A stretch of 34,123 bases of DNA from Lentimicrobiaceae bacterium (GTDB lineage: Bacteria > Bacteroidota > Bacteroidia > Bacteroidales > F082), in contig SUWS01000029.1 of NCBI GenBank assembly GCA_015061365.1, positions 1 through 34,123 on the forward strand, written 5' to 3'. Both the position numbers and the translations under genes were made by a program. Shown here piece after piece: positions 8,110-17,476 of the stretch. Within the stretch, counting starts at the first letter, position 1. Each line of letters starts with the position of its first letter. The notes below the pieces were generated by a model. That model saw only the letters and a list, made by a program, of their open reading frames with translations. It was not told the DNA's origin and searched no databases.

Positions 8110-9168
8110 ATGAAAACATTGAGAAGATTAACTCTTATGATGGTTGCTTTGTTGATGACAGCGACCATCGCTTTCGCGCAAAAACCTAACATCCGTATTT
8201 TAGCAACAGGCGGAACTATCGCAGGCACAGGTGGTTCATCAACGGCAACAAACTACACCGCTGGTCAGATGGCTATCGCTACCTTGTTGGAAGCTGTTCC
8301 TGAATTACAAGACATCGCTAATGTTGAAGGAGAACAAGTCGTACGTATCGGCTCTCAAGATATGAGCGACGAAGTTTGGCTCATCTTAGCGAAGAAAATC
8401 AACGAATTATTAAATAATCCTAATGTCGACGGCATCGTCATCACTCACGGCACCGACACCATGGAAGAAACAGCCTACTTCTTGAATCTCACAGTTCACA
8501 GCGACAAACCTGTGGTCTTGGTTGGTGCGATGCGTCCTTCAACAGCTATCAGCGCCGACGGTCCTCGTAACCTTTACAACGCCGTCGTTACAGCAGCAGC
8601 TCCAGAGTCGAGAGACAAAGGCGTTCTCGTCGTGATGAACGACAAGATCCTCGGAGCAGAAAGCGTGACCAAGATGCACACCACAGGCGTCGATACTTTC
8701 CAGGCTCCTAACGCTGGCGCACTCGGATACGTATTCAACAGCAAGGTCTTCTATAACCAGGAACCTCTTAAGAAACATACTACCGCTTCAGTGTTTGACG
8801 TTACAAACTTAGACAAACTTCCTAAAGTCGGTATCGTTTACAGTCACGCAGGCGTCAATGCCGACATGGTTGAACCAATGTTAAAGAACGACTATCAAGG
8901 CATCGTTCACGCTGGTGTAGGTAATGGCAACATTCACAAAGACGTATTCCCAGTATTGGAAAAAGCACGTAAGAAAGGTATTCATGTCGTTCGTTCATCA
9001 CGCGTCCCGACAGGACCAAGCACATTAGATAACGAAGTCGATGACGCTGCATATCAGTTCGTGGCATCACAACAGCTCAACCCACAGAAAGCTCGTATCT
9101 TATTGATGCTCGCCTTGACAAAAACCAACGACTGGCAAGAAATACAGGAATATTTTAATGAGTATTAA
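8110..9168 (+). CDS. ansB: Periplasmic L-asparaginase, type II
   Basis: This enzyme hydrolyses asparagine to aspartate and ammonia. The 352-residue precursor has a signal peptide (cleavage near AFAQ at residue 24). All catalytic residues of the E. coli type II enzyme can be placed: Thr36 in ATGGTIAGT, Tyr49 in NYTAGQ, Thr115-Asp116 in HGTDTMEET, and Lys188 in SVTKM. Length is as expected for the family. A -7 box precedes it. The porin gene follows 84 bases later on the same strand, with a 19-bp hairpin between them, so read-through is possible but probably limited. Together they suggest uptake and use of external asparagine, an inference from position. Glutaminase side activity cannot be judged. 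Confidence 0.95.
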   Translation: MKTLRRLTLMMVALLMTATIAFAQKPNIRILATGGTIAGTGGSSTATNYTAGQMAIATLLEAVPELQDIANVEGEQVVRIGSQDMSDEVWLILAKKINELLNNPNVDGIVITHGTDTMEETAYFLNLTVHSDKPVVLVGAMRPSTAISADGPRNLYNAVVTAAAPESRDKGVLVVMNDKILGAESVTKMHTTGVDTFQAPNAGALGYVFNSKVFYNQEPLKKHTTASVFDVTNLDKLPKVGIVYSHAGVNADMVEPMLKNDYQGIVHAGVGNGNIHKDVFPVLEKARKKGIHVVRSSRVPTGPSTLDNEVDDAAYQFVASQQLNPQKARILLMLALTKTNDWQEIQEYFNEY

Positions 9169-9173
9169 TCGCA

Positions 9174-9234
9174 ATGAGCTATGAGCTGCGAGCTATGAGA
9201 GATTATTGCTCATTACTCATGGCTCGGAGCTCAT
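9174..9234. repeat. ATGAGCT heptamers forming an intergenic hairpin
   Basis: Heptamers ATGAGCT, ATGAGCT, GCGAGCT, ATGAGAG face CTCATTA, CTCATGG, CTCGGAG, CTCAT. The arm 9181-9199 pairs with 9216-9234 at 17 of 19 positions. It begins a few bases after the asparaginase stop and may be a terminator or attenuator before the porin gene. Confidence 0.8.
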
Positions 9235-9252
9235 ATCCTAAAAATAAAAAAT

Positions 9253-10455
9253 ATGAAAAAACTTTTAACATTATTAATTGTCGCTTTATGCGTTATTGGA
9301 GCAAACGCTCAGGAATTGTCTCTCTCTAAAGGCTCGAATACATCTTTATTTGAAGAAGTCAGTGGCATAAAGAAGAAGACAGACAAGTTCAATCTTTACA
9401 TGAATATGAACGGCAGCTTCGATGCTATGTTCAACGACAACGGCTTCGATTACGGCAAGTTCAATATGCGTCAGCTTCGTATCGAGGCTAAAGGCAATGT
9501 CAACGAATGGCTTTCATATCGCTGGCGTCAACGTCTCAACCGTCCTAACAACGGCGGCGATAATATCGACAACCTTCCTACTTCAATCGACATCGCCGGT
9601 ATCGGAGTAAAATTAGGTGACAAGTTCTCCATCTTCGCCGGTAAACAATGTGCAGCTTACGGCGGATTCGAGTTCGATGCTAACCCAATCGAGATTTATG
9701 AATACAGCGACATGATCGAATATATGAGCAACTTCATGACAGGTATCAATATCGGTTACGATTTTACAGATAAGCAACAGCTTAACTTCCAAGTCTTGAA
9801 TAGCTTGAATGGCGATTTTTATAGCATGTATGGCGAGTTCAATCCAGTGATGGGTTGCTTCGGTGAATATATAGAAGCTATTCCTTCAAAACTTCCTTTG
9901 GTTTATACTTTGAACTGGAACGGCAATTTCGCTAATATTTACAAGACACGTTGGTCGGCATCTATCATGAGTCAGGCTGAAGGCAAGAACTTATATTACT
10001 TCGCTCTCGGTAATGAATTGACACTCGGTAAATTCAATATGTATTTTGACGTAATGTACTCAAATGATGCTATTGATCGTTCAGGTATTATGACAGAAAT
10101 TGTTGGAGAAGTTCATGGTCATAATATCTTTAAAACCTCATATTTATCATTGGTAACAAAGTTGAATTATCGTTTTGCCGAGAAATGGAATGTCTTTGTG
10201 AAAGGCATGTACGAGACAGCTTCGGTCGTTGACCATACAGATCCTCGTGCGTATCCATTTATTATAAATGGCAAATATCGCACATCATTAGGTTATCTCG
10301 GTGGTATCGAATATTATCCGATGGAAAGCAACTTACATTTCTTCCTCACATACGTAGGACGTCATTATATGTATGAAGAAATTGCTGTTGGTCATAAAGA
10401 CTACAGCACAAACCGTGTTTCGTTAGGATTCATTTATCAATTACCGATGTTTTGA
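9253..10455 (+). CDS. Outer-membrane porin (phosphate-selective porin O/P-like)
   Basis: The 400-residue protein starts with a signal peptide (cleavage near ANAQ at residue 20). The region NMRQLRIEAKGNVNEWLSYR at residues 72-91, followed by a strand-rich body and a terminal Phe (GFIYQLPMF), is typical of the OprO/OprP porin superfamily in Bacteroidota. Such porins form outer-membrane channels for small solutes. The selectivity of this one cannot be read; phosphate specificity should not be assumed. Codon use and direction match the asparaginase gene upstream. Downstream lies the 472-base repeat-rich gap before the convergent helicase gene. Confidence 0.8.
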   Translation: MKKLLTLLIVALCVIGANAQELSLSKGSNTSLFEEVSGIKKKTDKFNLYMNMNGSFDAMFNDNGFDYGKFNMRQLRIEAKGNVNEWLSYRWRQRLNRPNNGGDNIDNLPTSIDIAGIGVKLGDKFSIFAGKQCAAYGGFEFDANPIEIYEYSDMIEYMSNFMTGINIGYDFTDKQQLNFQVLNSLNGDFYSMYGEFNPVMGCFGEYIEAIPSKLPLVYTLNWNGNFANIYKTRWSASIMSQAEGKNLYYFALGNELTLGKFNMYFDVMYSNDAIDRSGIMTEIVGEVHGHNIFKTSYLSLVTKLNYRFAEKWNVFVKGMYETASVVDHTDPRAYPFIINGKYRTSLGYLGGIEYYPMESNLHFFLTYVGRHYMYEEIAVGHKDYSTNRVSLGFIYQLPMF

Positions 10456-10477
10456 TAGAATCTGATTTTTTTCACTT

Positions 10478-10554
10478 TGAACTTTGAACTTTGAGCTTTG
10501 AACTTTGAGCTATGAGCTTTGAACTTTGAGCTATGAGCCTTGAACTTTGAGTCA
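10478..10554. repeat. Eleven TGAACTT/TGAGCTT heptamers
   Basis: Eleven consecutive heptamers, mostly TGAACTT and TGAGCTT with TGAGCTA and TGAGCCT variants, begin 22 bases after the porin stop. The same word fills an in-frame stretch of the coding region at 19425-19550. Confidence 0.9.
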
Positions 10555-10604
10555 AGACTTGTAGCTCTTAGTTTATAAAGTCGTAAGCAATTTTATGATT
10601 ATTT

Positions 10605-10631
10605 CTCGCAAAGACGCAAAGGAACGCAAAG
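10605..10631. repeat. CGCAAAG words
   Basis: Three CGCAAAG words occur at spacings of eight and ten bases (CTCGCAAAGACGCAAAG and then GAACGCAAAG). This is another short-word repeat within the 10456-10927 gap. Confidence 0.6.
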
Positions 10632-10650
10632 TTCAAAACCCAACAGATAA

Positions 10651-10892
10651 CAGCCTTAGTTCAATAGCCTTAGTTCAACAATCTTAGTTCAACAATCTTA
10701 GTTCAACAATCTTAGTTCAACAGCCTTAGTTCAACAGCCTTAGTTCAACAACCTTAGTTCAACAACCTTAGTTCAACAACCTTAGTTCAACAACCTTAGT
10801 TCAACAGCCTTAGTTCAACAGCCTTAGTTCAATAGCCTTAGTTCAACAGCCTTAGTTCAACAGCCTTAGTTCAATAGCCTTAGTTCAAAAGC
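10651..10892. repeat. Seventeen 14-bp tandem repeats (CTTAGTTCAACAAC type)
   Basis: TTAGTTCAA recurs exactly every 14 bases, 17 times, from 10656 to 10888. The linking bases vary between ATAGCC, CAATC, CAGCC and CAACC, with like variants next to each other, which points to local duplication. The unit is two heptamers, CTTAGTT and CAACAAC. Stops occur in all six frames, so it is not coding. Confidence 0.95.
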
Positions 10893-10929
10893 CTTCTCAG
10901 ATTCTCAAGTTTTCAGATTCTCAGATTCT
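10893..10929. repeat. CTCAGATT-type octamers at the helicase stop
   Basis: About four copies of TTCTCAGA/TTTTCAGA lie against the helicase stop codon (TAG followed by AATCTGAG on the minus strand). The same AATCTGA word recurs at 27007-27045 and 27148-27171. Confidence 0.75.
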
Positions 10930-13393
10930 ACTTAATGACAATCTTGTCGTTAGAATTATTTCTGTTACCGAGCACTAATCTTAATTCGAAGTATGAATAC
11001 TCTTCTCCTAAGACTTCTCGGGCTGAGCTGCTTGATGTGTCGCCTGTCTCATCAAAATATTCCTTTATAGTGTCGTAATGTTCTTTGCTGACGAAATCGG
11101 TCGCGTCATACAAACCACATTTCACGATCTTATATATATGCGATTCGATGGTGCTTCGCGCTAAGCCTCTTTCTTTAGCGATGTCATCGATTGTGCGACC
11201 TTCATCCAATAGTTCCAAAGTCAACGACTCACTTCTCGAGAGGTTCATCTCTCTGACAGAATCTTCGTCGTCGAACGCCATCTTCTTAAAACCTTGATAT
11301 TCCAAGACTATATTGATAATGTCGGCACCGAAATTCTTGATACGTGTCGGTCCTAACTTAGAGATATCTTTGAGTTCCTTAACGGAAACGGGTTTCTTCT
11401 TGACAATATCCACCAAAACATTCTTAGGTAAGATACGAAACTCCTCGACTTCTAACTCCTCCGCCTTTCTCTCAACCCACCATCTCAGCCTGTCCATCAG
11501 CGGTTTGTCTTTCTTATCGACTGACTTCGACTTCAACTTGGAAGACTTCAGACCTTCCGACTCGACTGTTTTCTTATTTTTCACCTCAAGATATTTCTCC
11601 ACGTCGAAACCATTTTTCGCGACATCAAGACAAGCCGTCTTTACGAAAAGTATCTCCCTGATAATATTTATGATTTCCTTCACTAAAGTATTGACAGCCT
11701 TATTGTCGGTCTCATGAATCAGGTCGCCGATATTTTCCATATCATTAAGTTTCTCAAAGAAATAAGCGGAGGCTTTTCTTATTCTTTCTTGAAGGAAAGA
11801 GAAATCGGTATCATTATGTTGCGCCAATATCGAATCAACCTGACGATAGAATTTCATCGACACATCAATGATTTCCGTCCTGAAGTTCTGACGACGCTCT
11901 GTTATCTTATCCACTGTCTCTTTTCCGAAGATATTGTCATTTTCCCTTACCGCTTTGGCGAGACGGTTTATATGTAGTTCCAAGTCGTTGAATGAAAACA
12001 ACTCCATGATCATCTGATGATAAAACTTCCATTCTTCTCTCGCAAGCTGCTTCTCATCAGGTTCCAACGAAGGGATCTGTTCCACATAATTATTAATCAC
12101 ATTATCGTTAAACAGGACATTTCTCGACATTTTGGCTTTAAGCACCAAACCATCCAAAGAAGTACAACGACTTAACGCGACGTAGACCTGACCGTGAGCG
12201 AACGCCATCTCAGCATTGAGAATCACCTTCTCGAACGTAAGACCCTGACTTTTATGTATCGTAATTGCCCAAGCTGTTTTCAGCGGAATCTGAGTGAAAC
12301 TGCCGATTTCCTTCTCCTCTATCTCGTTAGTATCTTCATTAAGTGTATATTCGAAATTCTGCCACTGAACCGGTGTCACGTTGATGAGAGCATCATCACA
12401 TTGAACCATAAGTCCTTCTCTCTTATCATACGAGACAATCTTACCGATCTTGCCGTTATAATATTGTTTCTCTGCTGAAGGATCATTTTTTACGAACATG
12501 ACCTGTGCCCCGACTTTCAGCTCCAATATTTCCTTAGTAGGATAAGCGTTCTCGGGGAAGATGCCTTCTATCTTGGCTTCGAAAGTCAGAAGCTCCGATT
12601 GTAACGCTTCAAGTTTAGTCTCGTTAATATCATCCGCCTGATAGTTATGTGTCGTCAGAGTTATATAGCCTTCTTTATCGTGAGGGTTGAAATTCGGGAG
12701 ATAGCGTGAGTTGAGCATATCGAGATTCTTAGTATCGAGGCAGTTGTTTCTCACCTGGTTAAGTATCTCTATAAAAGTGGTGTCGTTCTGACGGAATATA
12801 TGTTTCAGTTCAATACAGATGTAAGGATTATTTTGCAGGACGTGACTGTCGAAGAAATACACCGATTTATAGTAAGGTTGCAGCAGCTCCCATTCGTTAG
12901 GTCGAGCCACCGGTGCAAGTTGTTGTATATCGCCTATCATAAGCAGTTGCACGCCGCCGAAAGCCTTGTTGTTACGTCGTGCTTTGCGCAACACTGCATC
13001 TACGGCATCGAGGAGGTCGGCACGTACCATGCTAATCTCGTCGATAACGAGGAGGTCTAAGCTGCGCATGATCTTCAGTTTGGTCTTGTTAATCTTCTGC
13101 GCATTCAAACCTGTCACAGGCAACGACTTTGATACTGTTCCGGTGTCTGGCACGATAGGACCGAAAGGCAACTGAAAGAAAGAATGTATCGTCACGCCAC
13201 CTGCATTGATGGCAGCCACACCTGTCGGTGCTACAATAACCATTCTTTTATATGTATTGACAGCTAAGTTACGGAGAAATGTCGTCTTTCCCGTACCTGC
13301 CTTACCGGTAAGAAAGATATGAACGTCTGTGTTCTGCACAAACCTATTCAGCATCTCAATCTTCTCATTCTTGATAACATTCATATCACACAT
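10928..13393 (-). CDS. Pif1/RecD2-like DNA helicase with HRDC and helix-turn-helix domains
   Basis: The 821-residue protein is a superfamily 1 helicase. Walker A GKAGTGKT is at residues 30-37, with VIDEISMV (Walker B), GDIQQL (motif III) and HKSQGLTFEKV (motif V region, about residue 390). A long helical stretch follows. An HRDC domain covers about residues 632-705 (RLRWWVERKAEEL, then SVKELKDISKLGPTRIKNFG). A RecQ-type helix-turn-helix (SLTLELLDEGRTIDDIAKER) starts near 720. This ATPase plus HRDC plus HTH arrangement is common in Bacteroidota and probably serves DNA repair or replication-fork processing in the cytoplasm. The gene starts 15 bases after the histidine kinase stop, so the two should share an mRNA. 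A later ATG at residue 4 is also possible. Confidence 0.9.
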   Translation of the reverse strand: MCDMNVIKNEKIEMLNRFVQNTDVHIFLTGKAGTGKTTFLRNLAVNTYKRMVIVAPTGVAAINAGGVTIHSFFQLPFGPIVPDTGTVSKSLPVTGLNAQKINKTKLKIMRSLDLLVIDEISMVRADLLDAVDAVLRKARRNNKAFGGVQLLMIGDIQQLAPVARPNEWELLQPYYKSVYFFDSHVLQNNPYICIELKHIFRQNDTTFIEILNQVRNNCLDTKNLDMLNSRYLPNFNPHDKEGYITLTTHNYQADDINETKLEALQSELLTFEAKIEGIFPENAYPTKEILELKVGAQVMFVKNDPSAEKQYYNGKIGKIVSYDKREGLMVQCDDALINVTPVQWQNFEYTLNEDTNEIEEKEIGSFTQIPLKTAWAITIHKSQGLTFEKVILNAEMAFAHGQVYVALSRCTSLDGLVLKAKMSRNVLFNDNVINNYVEQIPSLEPDEKQLAREEWKFYHQMIMELFSFNDLELHINRLAKAVRENDNIFGKETVDKITERRQNFRTEIIDVSMKFYRQVDSILAQHNDTDFSFLQERIRKASAYFFEKLNDMENIGDLIHETDNKAVNTLVKEIINIIREILFVKTACLDVAKNGFDVEKYLEVKNKKTVESEGLKSSKLKSKSVDKKDKPLMDRLRWWVERKAEELEVEEFRILPKNVLVDIVKKKPVSVKELKDISKLGPTRIKNFGADIINIVLEYQGFKKMAFDDEDSVREMNLSRSESLTLELLDEGRTIDDIAKERGLARSTIESHIYKIVKCGLYDATDFVSKEHYDTIKEYFDETGDTSSSSAREVLGEEYSYFELRLVLGNRNNSNDKIVIK

Positions 13394-13408
13394 TAATCTT
13401 GACTGTAA

Positions 13409-14935
13409 TTATAATTTTCTTAAAGCTATTCTAAAGGTAGTGCCTTGTCCGACTACAGAAGATTTCACGAAGATCTTGCCTTTATGATAGTCTTCCACTA
13501 TACGTCGTGCGAGTGAGAGTCCGAGACCCCAGCCGCGTTTCTTGCTGGTATATCCAGGTTTAAAGATCTCTTTAAAGGCCGAGCGTTGCATTCCCTTACC
13601 TGTGTCGGTAATATCTATAAACACGTTTTCGGCATCTTCCGTCATCTCCACTGTAAGTCGACCTTGATCTTCCATAGCATCGAGAGCATTTTTAGTAAGA
13701 TTCTCGAGCACCCAGCTGAAGAGTGCCGCATCGAGAGGCACAATGATTTCCCTCTCTGGGATTTTAAGGTCGAACTCGAACTTATTGTTAGAGAAACGTC
13801 GTTTGAGATAGTTCATCGTGTCATTGACAGCTGCTGTAAGGTCGTGAGGCTGTAATGTCGGGATGGATCCTACTTTAGAGAAACGCTCCGTTATCGTCTT
13901 CATCCTATCTATGTCTTTTTCCATCTCCGTCGTACCTATGAAAGGAGTGTCTTGCAGTTTCAGCAATTCAATCCAACCCACGAGCGAGGTAAGCGGCGTC
14001 CCGATCTGATGAGCCGTCTCCTTCGCCATACCAGCCCACACCTGATTCTGCTCCGAACGTCGCGCATAGCTGAAAAGAAGATATGCCACTATTATAAAGA
14101 AGGTAAAGACCAATATCTGCACTATAGGGAAATATCTCACTATACGAAGCAAGTCGGAACTGCGATAGTAGATGTAAGCCTTCTCACCATCTAAATAATT
14201 CACCTTTATAGGCATATTCTCCTCACTCATAATCTCAAGCTGTCGCTCTACATAATCGCTGTTGTTCATCATTGAAGCATCCAAGTTGCCGAAACTAAGA
14301 ATCTCTTTCTGCGACTGATCTAAGATGATGACCGGTACACCAGCAGCATTGTCGGCGACATCGCTGATAAAGAAATCGAACATATCGTCAAGAACATTAC
14401 GTAACTCAGTGTATATTAGTGATTCATTATAATATAAGAAAGAAATATTCCCGTATATGTCAATCTTTATCGGAGGATATATGCTGAAGTCATCCTGCAT
14501 CTCGTCATCGAAGAAAACCTTGTCTTGATGTTTCTTCGGCAAGTTGATGGAAAGCGTGATGTTATTGTCGGCATCGGCGATGACGACCGGAATACTGATG
14601 TTACTTTGTATAATATCGAGATAGACACTGATGTTCTCATCGGAGGTAGCCGCCAAGAAACGTCGATACGCCATCGCGAGAAGCTCGACCCGTTTGCTTT
14701 CCTGATTACTCACCTCATTGAAAAATGATTCGGTATAATTCATCAGCTCGGCATGAGTCTGGACCGCCTCCGCCCACATCGTCATCTGACGCTGCTCCTG
14801 CATCGCAAAACGTTTTACGAGATTATTGGTGTAATACATCGAAAGAATGACTATCACGACAGCGATGATAGACAGAACTATCTTCCATCTTTTTTTTCTC
14901 GCATATAAATCTATATTTATGTTTCCTATTTTCAT
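13409..14935 (-). CDS. Membrane sensor histidine kinase
   Basis: The 508-residue protein has a membrane segment at about residues 16-36, a periplasmic sensor region of about 230 residues, and a second membrane segment near 265-290. The cytoplasmic part has the phosphoacceptor His309 in ETAHQIGTPLTSL. The ATP-binding domain has ENLTKNALDAM (N box), DITDTGKGM (G1) and GWGLGLSLARRIV (G2). It should autophosphorylate and pass phosphate to a response regulator, but none is encoded nearby, so it is an orphan here and its signal is unknown. The sensor region has no PAS or HAMP motif that I can recognise. A strong -7 box precedes it, and the helicase gene follows directly. Confidence 0.93.
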   Translation of the reverse strand: MKIGNINIDLYARKKRWKIVLSIIAVVIVILSMYYTNNLVKRFAMQEQRQMTMWAEAVQTHAELMNYTESFFNEVSNQESKRVELLAMAYRRFLAATSDENISVYLDIIQSNISIPVVIADADNNITLSINLPKKHQDKVFFDDEMQDDFSIYPPIKIDIYGNISFLYYNESLIYTELRNVLDDMFDFFISDVADNAAGVPVIILDQSQKEILSFGNLDASMMNNSDYVERQLEIMSEENMPIKVNYLDGEKAYIYYRSSDLLRIVRYFPIVQILVFTFFIIVAYLLFSYARRSEQNQVWAGMAKETAHQIGTPLTSLVGWIELLKLQDTPFIGTTEMEKDIDRMKTITERFSKVGSIPTLQPHDLTAAVNDTMNYLKRRFSNNKFEFDLKIPEREIIVPLDAALFSWVLENLTKNALDAMEDQGRLTVEMTEDAENVFIDITDTGKGMQRSAFKEIFKPGYTSKKRGWGLGLSLARRIVEDYHKGKIFVKSSVVGQGTTFRIALRKL

Positions 14936-14952
14936 ATCTGAATATTACCATA

Positions 14953-14960
14953 CAAACTTA
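14953..14960 (-). promoter_or_regulatory. -7 box for the histidine kinase-helicase operon
   Basis: The minus strand reads TAAGTTTG, an exact TAnnTTTG match, 17 bases before the ATG. A TTGC lies 19 bases upstream where the -33 TTTG is expected. Confidence 0.6.
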
Positions 14961-15039
14961 CTAAAAAAACGACTTTGTCGCAATCGAATTGTCTATATTT
15001 TACAAAAAAATTATTTCAAACTATTTTTAAAAAAAATCG

Positions 15040-15047
15040 TAACTTTA
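15040..15047 (+). promoter_or_regulatory. Probable -7 box for the M1 aminopeptidase gene
   Basis: TAACTTTA differs from TAnnTTTG only at the last base and lies 30 bases before the ATG. A TTTC occurs about 22 bases upstream. It is divergent from the kinase promoter, 80 bases away. Confidence 0.4.
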
Positions 15048-15077
15048 CAAAAAATTTATGTAAATAAAAATTAACTT

Positions 15078-17384
15078 ATGAAGTACATCTTATCTATATT
15101 GATGATTGTAGGTCTTACACTCTCATCCTATTCAAAATCAAAGGAAGTCGGAGAAAACATCGACGTGACACATTACGAAATCCATCTCAACGAGATCAAC
15201 GTTGCAGACAGAATTATAGATGCTACGACAATAATAACTTTAAAAACGTTAACATCTATTGACGGAATAGAGTTGGAGTTGAAGTCGCTTGATGTCACTT
15301 CTGTCACTTCTGACGATGCAATTATTAATAATTTTTCACAAAACGGCGACGTTTTAAGCGTCACTTTCGGAAATACTGTTACCGCCAACACTACGATTTC
15401 TCTTACCGTCAATTATGGCGGAACTACTTTCAACGAGAATTGGGGCGGCATCCACTGGAGCAACGATTACGTATATAACTTAGGTGTAGGCTTCGACAGT
15501 CAGCCTCATAATCTTGGAAAGACTTGGTTTCCTTGCGTCGATAATTTCACCGACAAGGCATCATTTGATTTATATATCACATATCCCGACAATATGTTAT
15601 CATCGTGCGGCGGACTTCTATCTGCGACTACAGATAACGGCGATGGAACAAAGACCGATCATTGGGTCGTAAGTCAGGAGATAGCGACATACCTCATGTC
15701 GTTTGCCATCGGCGATTTCGTCTTATGGGAAGACACTTACGAAGGCATCGAACGCGACATACCTATCAATGTGTACGCAAAATCGAACCAGATAGATAAG
15801 GTCGAAGCTACTTTCGCTAACACCAAGGCTTTCGCCGCTTTCTTTGAAGACAAGTTCGGACCTTATCCTTTCAACAGAATATCATACGTCAGCACCAATC
15901 TCGGTTGCATGGAACACGTCGACAATGTGGCTCTCGCAAGCTCTTTGATAACCGGCACTACCAATATGGACAGCGACTTCTTCATCTCGCACGAGATGTC
16001 GCATTCGTGGTTCGGTAACAAAGTCACATGTGCCAGCGCAGCCGAAATGTGGCTCAACGAAGGATTCGCCACTTTCTGTAATAACTATTATTTCACTGAG
16101 TTCTATGGCGACGATTTCTATTACGATGCCATGGATGCGTTGATTGACGACATCATCATGTCGTGCCATACTAAAGAAGGCTGGATTCCTTTGAACGAGC
16201 TTCCTTTAGATATCACATACGGCACGATGGCTTACGATAAAGGTGCGGTAGTGGCTCACACCCTGATGAATTATTTAGGAAGAGAGACTTTCAACGACGC
16301 CATGAAATACTATCTCAATAAATTCGATTCTAAATCAGCTTCTTCAGAAGACTTATGCGAAGCGTTGTCGGAAGCAACCGGTATCGACATGAACGATTTC
16401 TTCGAGGCGTGGGTCTACACTCCAGGAAGTCCGGTTTATTATGTACAACATTTTACGGCAGAGCCCGACGGAGATAAATTTGACGTAAACATCAATATGA
16501 TACAAGATCATAGAGGTGCAGAACATATCGGCGACGGCGTTCGTTACGAACTCACTTTCGTTGATGAGGACTGGAATATGCATAGCGAGATGATAAATTG
16601 GGACGGACAAAACGCGAATATAAACCTGACGCTTGACTTCGAACCCGTTGCTATTTTATGCGACATCAACAACAAATTCGCTGACGCTTGTCACGATGAG
16701 ACCTTCGTTATCAATAAGACAGGTAGCAAAGAGCTTGCAGCGGCTAAGTTCAAAGCTATAGCAGAAGAGATTAGCGACTCCACATTATTACGTGTCGAAC
16801 ATCGCTGGGTAGGACCGACTTCAGTTGGCGAGATTCCTGAAGGACTTACAATTTCGTCTGACCGTTATTGGACGATACGCCGAATCGACAAGGGCACTTC
16901 TAAGATCAAAGGTGAGTTTCAATATCATAACAACAGCACATACGACGCGAACCTTCTCGTAAATGAAAACGATTCCATCGTGCTTCTATATCGTCCTGAT
17001 GGTTCACGACAATGGCAATCTATTGATTATGTATTCCAAGGAACGAATACATTCGGAAGAATGACCGTCGATGAAGTGATGAACGGCGACTATGTCCTTG
17101 GCGTATGGGATGAAGAACACGCCACAACAAACGAGATATACAACGATTCAAACATCAACGTTTATCCCAATCCCACCAAAGGCGAAATCAACATTGAACA
17201 TAAAAACGATTTTGAAGGAAAGATTATAATTACCAATCAATCGGGACAGGTTGTTAAGGAATTAACAAGTGAAAACGAAAATACGACATTCAACCTTACA
17301 GAAGAACTGCCGTCAGGAATTTATCACTTAAATATTTTTAACAAAGACGAAAAGATATTCAGCACCAAACTTGTTTTGGAATGA
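15078..17384 (+). CDS. Secreted M1-family aminopeptidase with T9SS sorting domain
   Basis: The 768-residue protein removes N-terminal residues from peptides. After a signal peptide (about 18 residues) come the M1 N-terminal beta domain and the catalytic domain. The zinc site HEMSHSWFGNKV begins at His305, and the third ligand Glu328 in WLNEGFATF gives HExxH-x18-E. The exopeptidase motif reads GCMEH (276-280) where classic members have GxMEN; the His variant is known to me from other Bacteroidota members. YDKGAVV near residue 390 supplies the usual catalytic Tyr. The last 75 residues, starting VYPNPTKGE, are a T9SS type A sorting domain (SGIYHLNIF, then TKLVLE). It therefore acts at the cell surface or outside, probably with the M6 protease in peptide use. 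Transcribed alone, divergent from the kinase. Confidence 0.93.
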   Translation: MKYILSILMIVGLTLSSYSKSKEVGENIDVTHYEIHLNEINVADRIIDATTIITLKTLTSIDGIELELKSLDVTSVTSDDAIINNFSQNGDVLSVTFGNTVTANTTISLTVNYGGTTFNENWGGIHWSNDYVYNLGVGFDSQPHNLGKTWFPCVDNFTDKASFDLYITYPDNMLSSCGGLLSATTDNGDGTKTDHWVVSQEIATYLMSFAIGDFVLWEDTYEGIERDIPINVYAKSNQIDKVEATFANTKAFAAFFEDKFGPYPFNRISYVSTNLGCMEHVDNVALASSLITGTTNMDSDFFISHEMSHSWFGNKVTCASAAEMWLNEGFATFCNNYYFTEFYGDDFYYDAMDALIDDIIMSCHTKEGWIPLNELPLDITYGTMAYDKGAVVAHTLMNYLGRETFNDAMKYYLNKFDSKSASSEDLCEALSEATGIDMNDFFEAWVYTPGSPVYYVQHFTAEPDGDKFDVNINMIQDHRGAEHIGDGVRYELTFVDEDWNMHSEMINWDGQNANINLTLDFEPVAILCDINNKFADACHDETFVINKTGSKELAAAKFKAIAEEISDSTLLRVEHRWVGPTSVGEIPEGLTISSDRYWTIRRIDKGTSKIKGEFQYHNNSTYDANLLVNENDSIVLLYRPDGSRQWQSIDYVFQGTNTFGRMTVDEVMNGDYVLGVWDEEHATTNEIYNDSNINVYPNPTKGEINIEHKNDFEGKIIITNQSGQVVKELTSENENTTFNLTEELPSGIYHLNIFNKDEKIFSTKLVLE

Positions 17385-17454
17385 TTCATTTGTGACGAGA
17401 GAATCTTACGATAAAAAAATAATCTGACAGTCTGTTTCGTATTAAAAAAAGTCT

Positions 17455-17462
17455 TATCTTTG
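17455..17462 (+). promoter_or_regulatory. tRNA-Ala promoter -7 box
   Basis: TATCTTTG matches TAnnTTTG and ends 14 bases before the tRNA. A TCTG lies 20 bases upstream at the -33 place. The same TATCTTTG box precedes the antiporter gene. Confidence 0.6.
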
Positions 17463-17476
17463 CATCGCAATTTGAT

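Noticed and set aside
10651..10892. Iterons of a plasmid or integrative-element origin
   Set aside because: Seventeen regular 14-mers look iteron-like, but no replication initiator or partition gene is near and the unit fits the heptamer system of the rest of the window.
15900..15920. Loss of M1 aminopeptidase activity because GxMEN reads GCMEH
   Set aside because: The zinc ligands and Tyr-containing motif are intact, and the His form is found in other Bacteroidota members as far as I recall.
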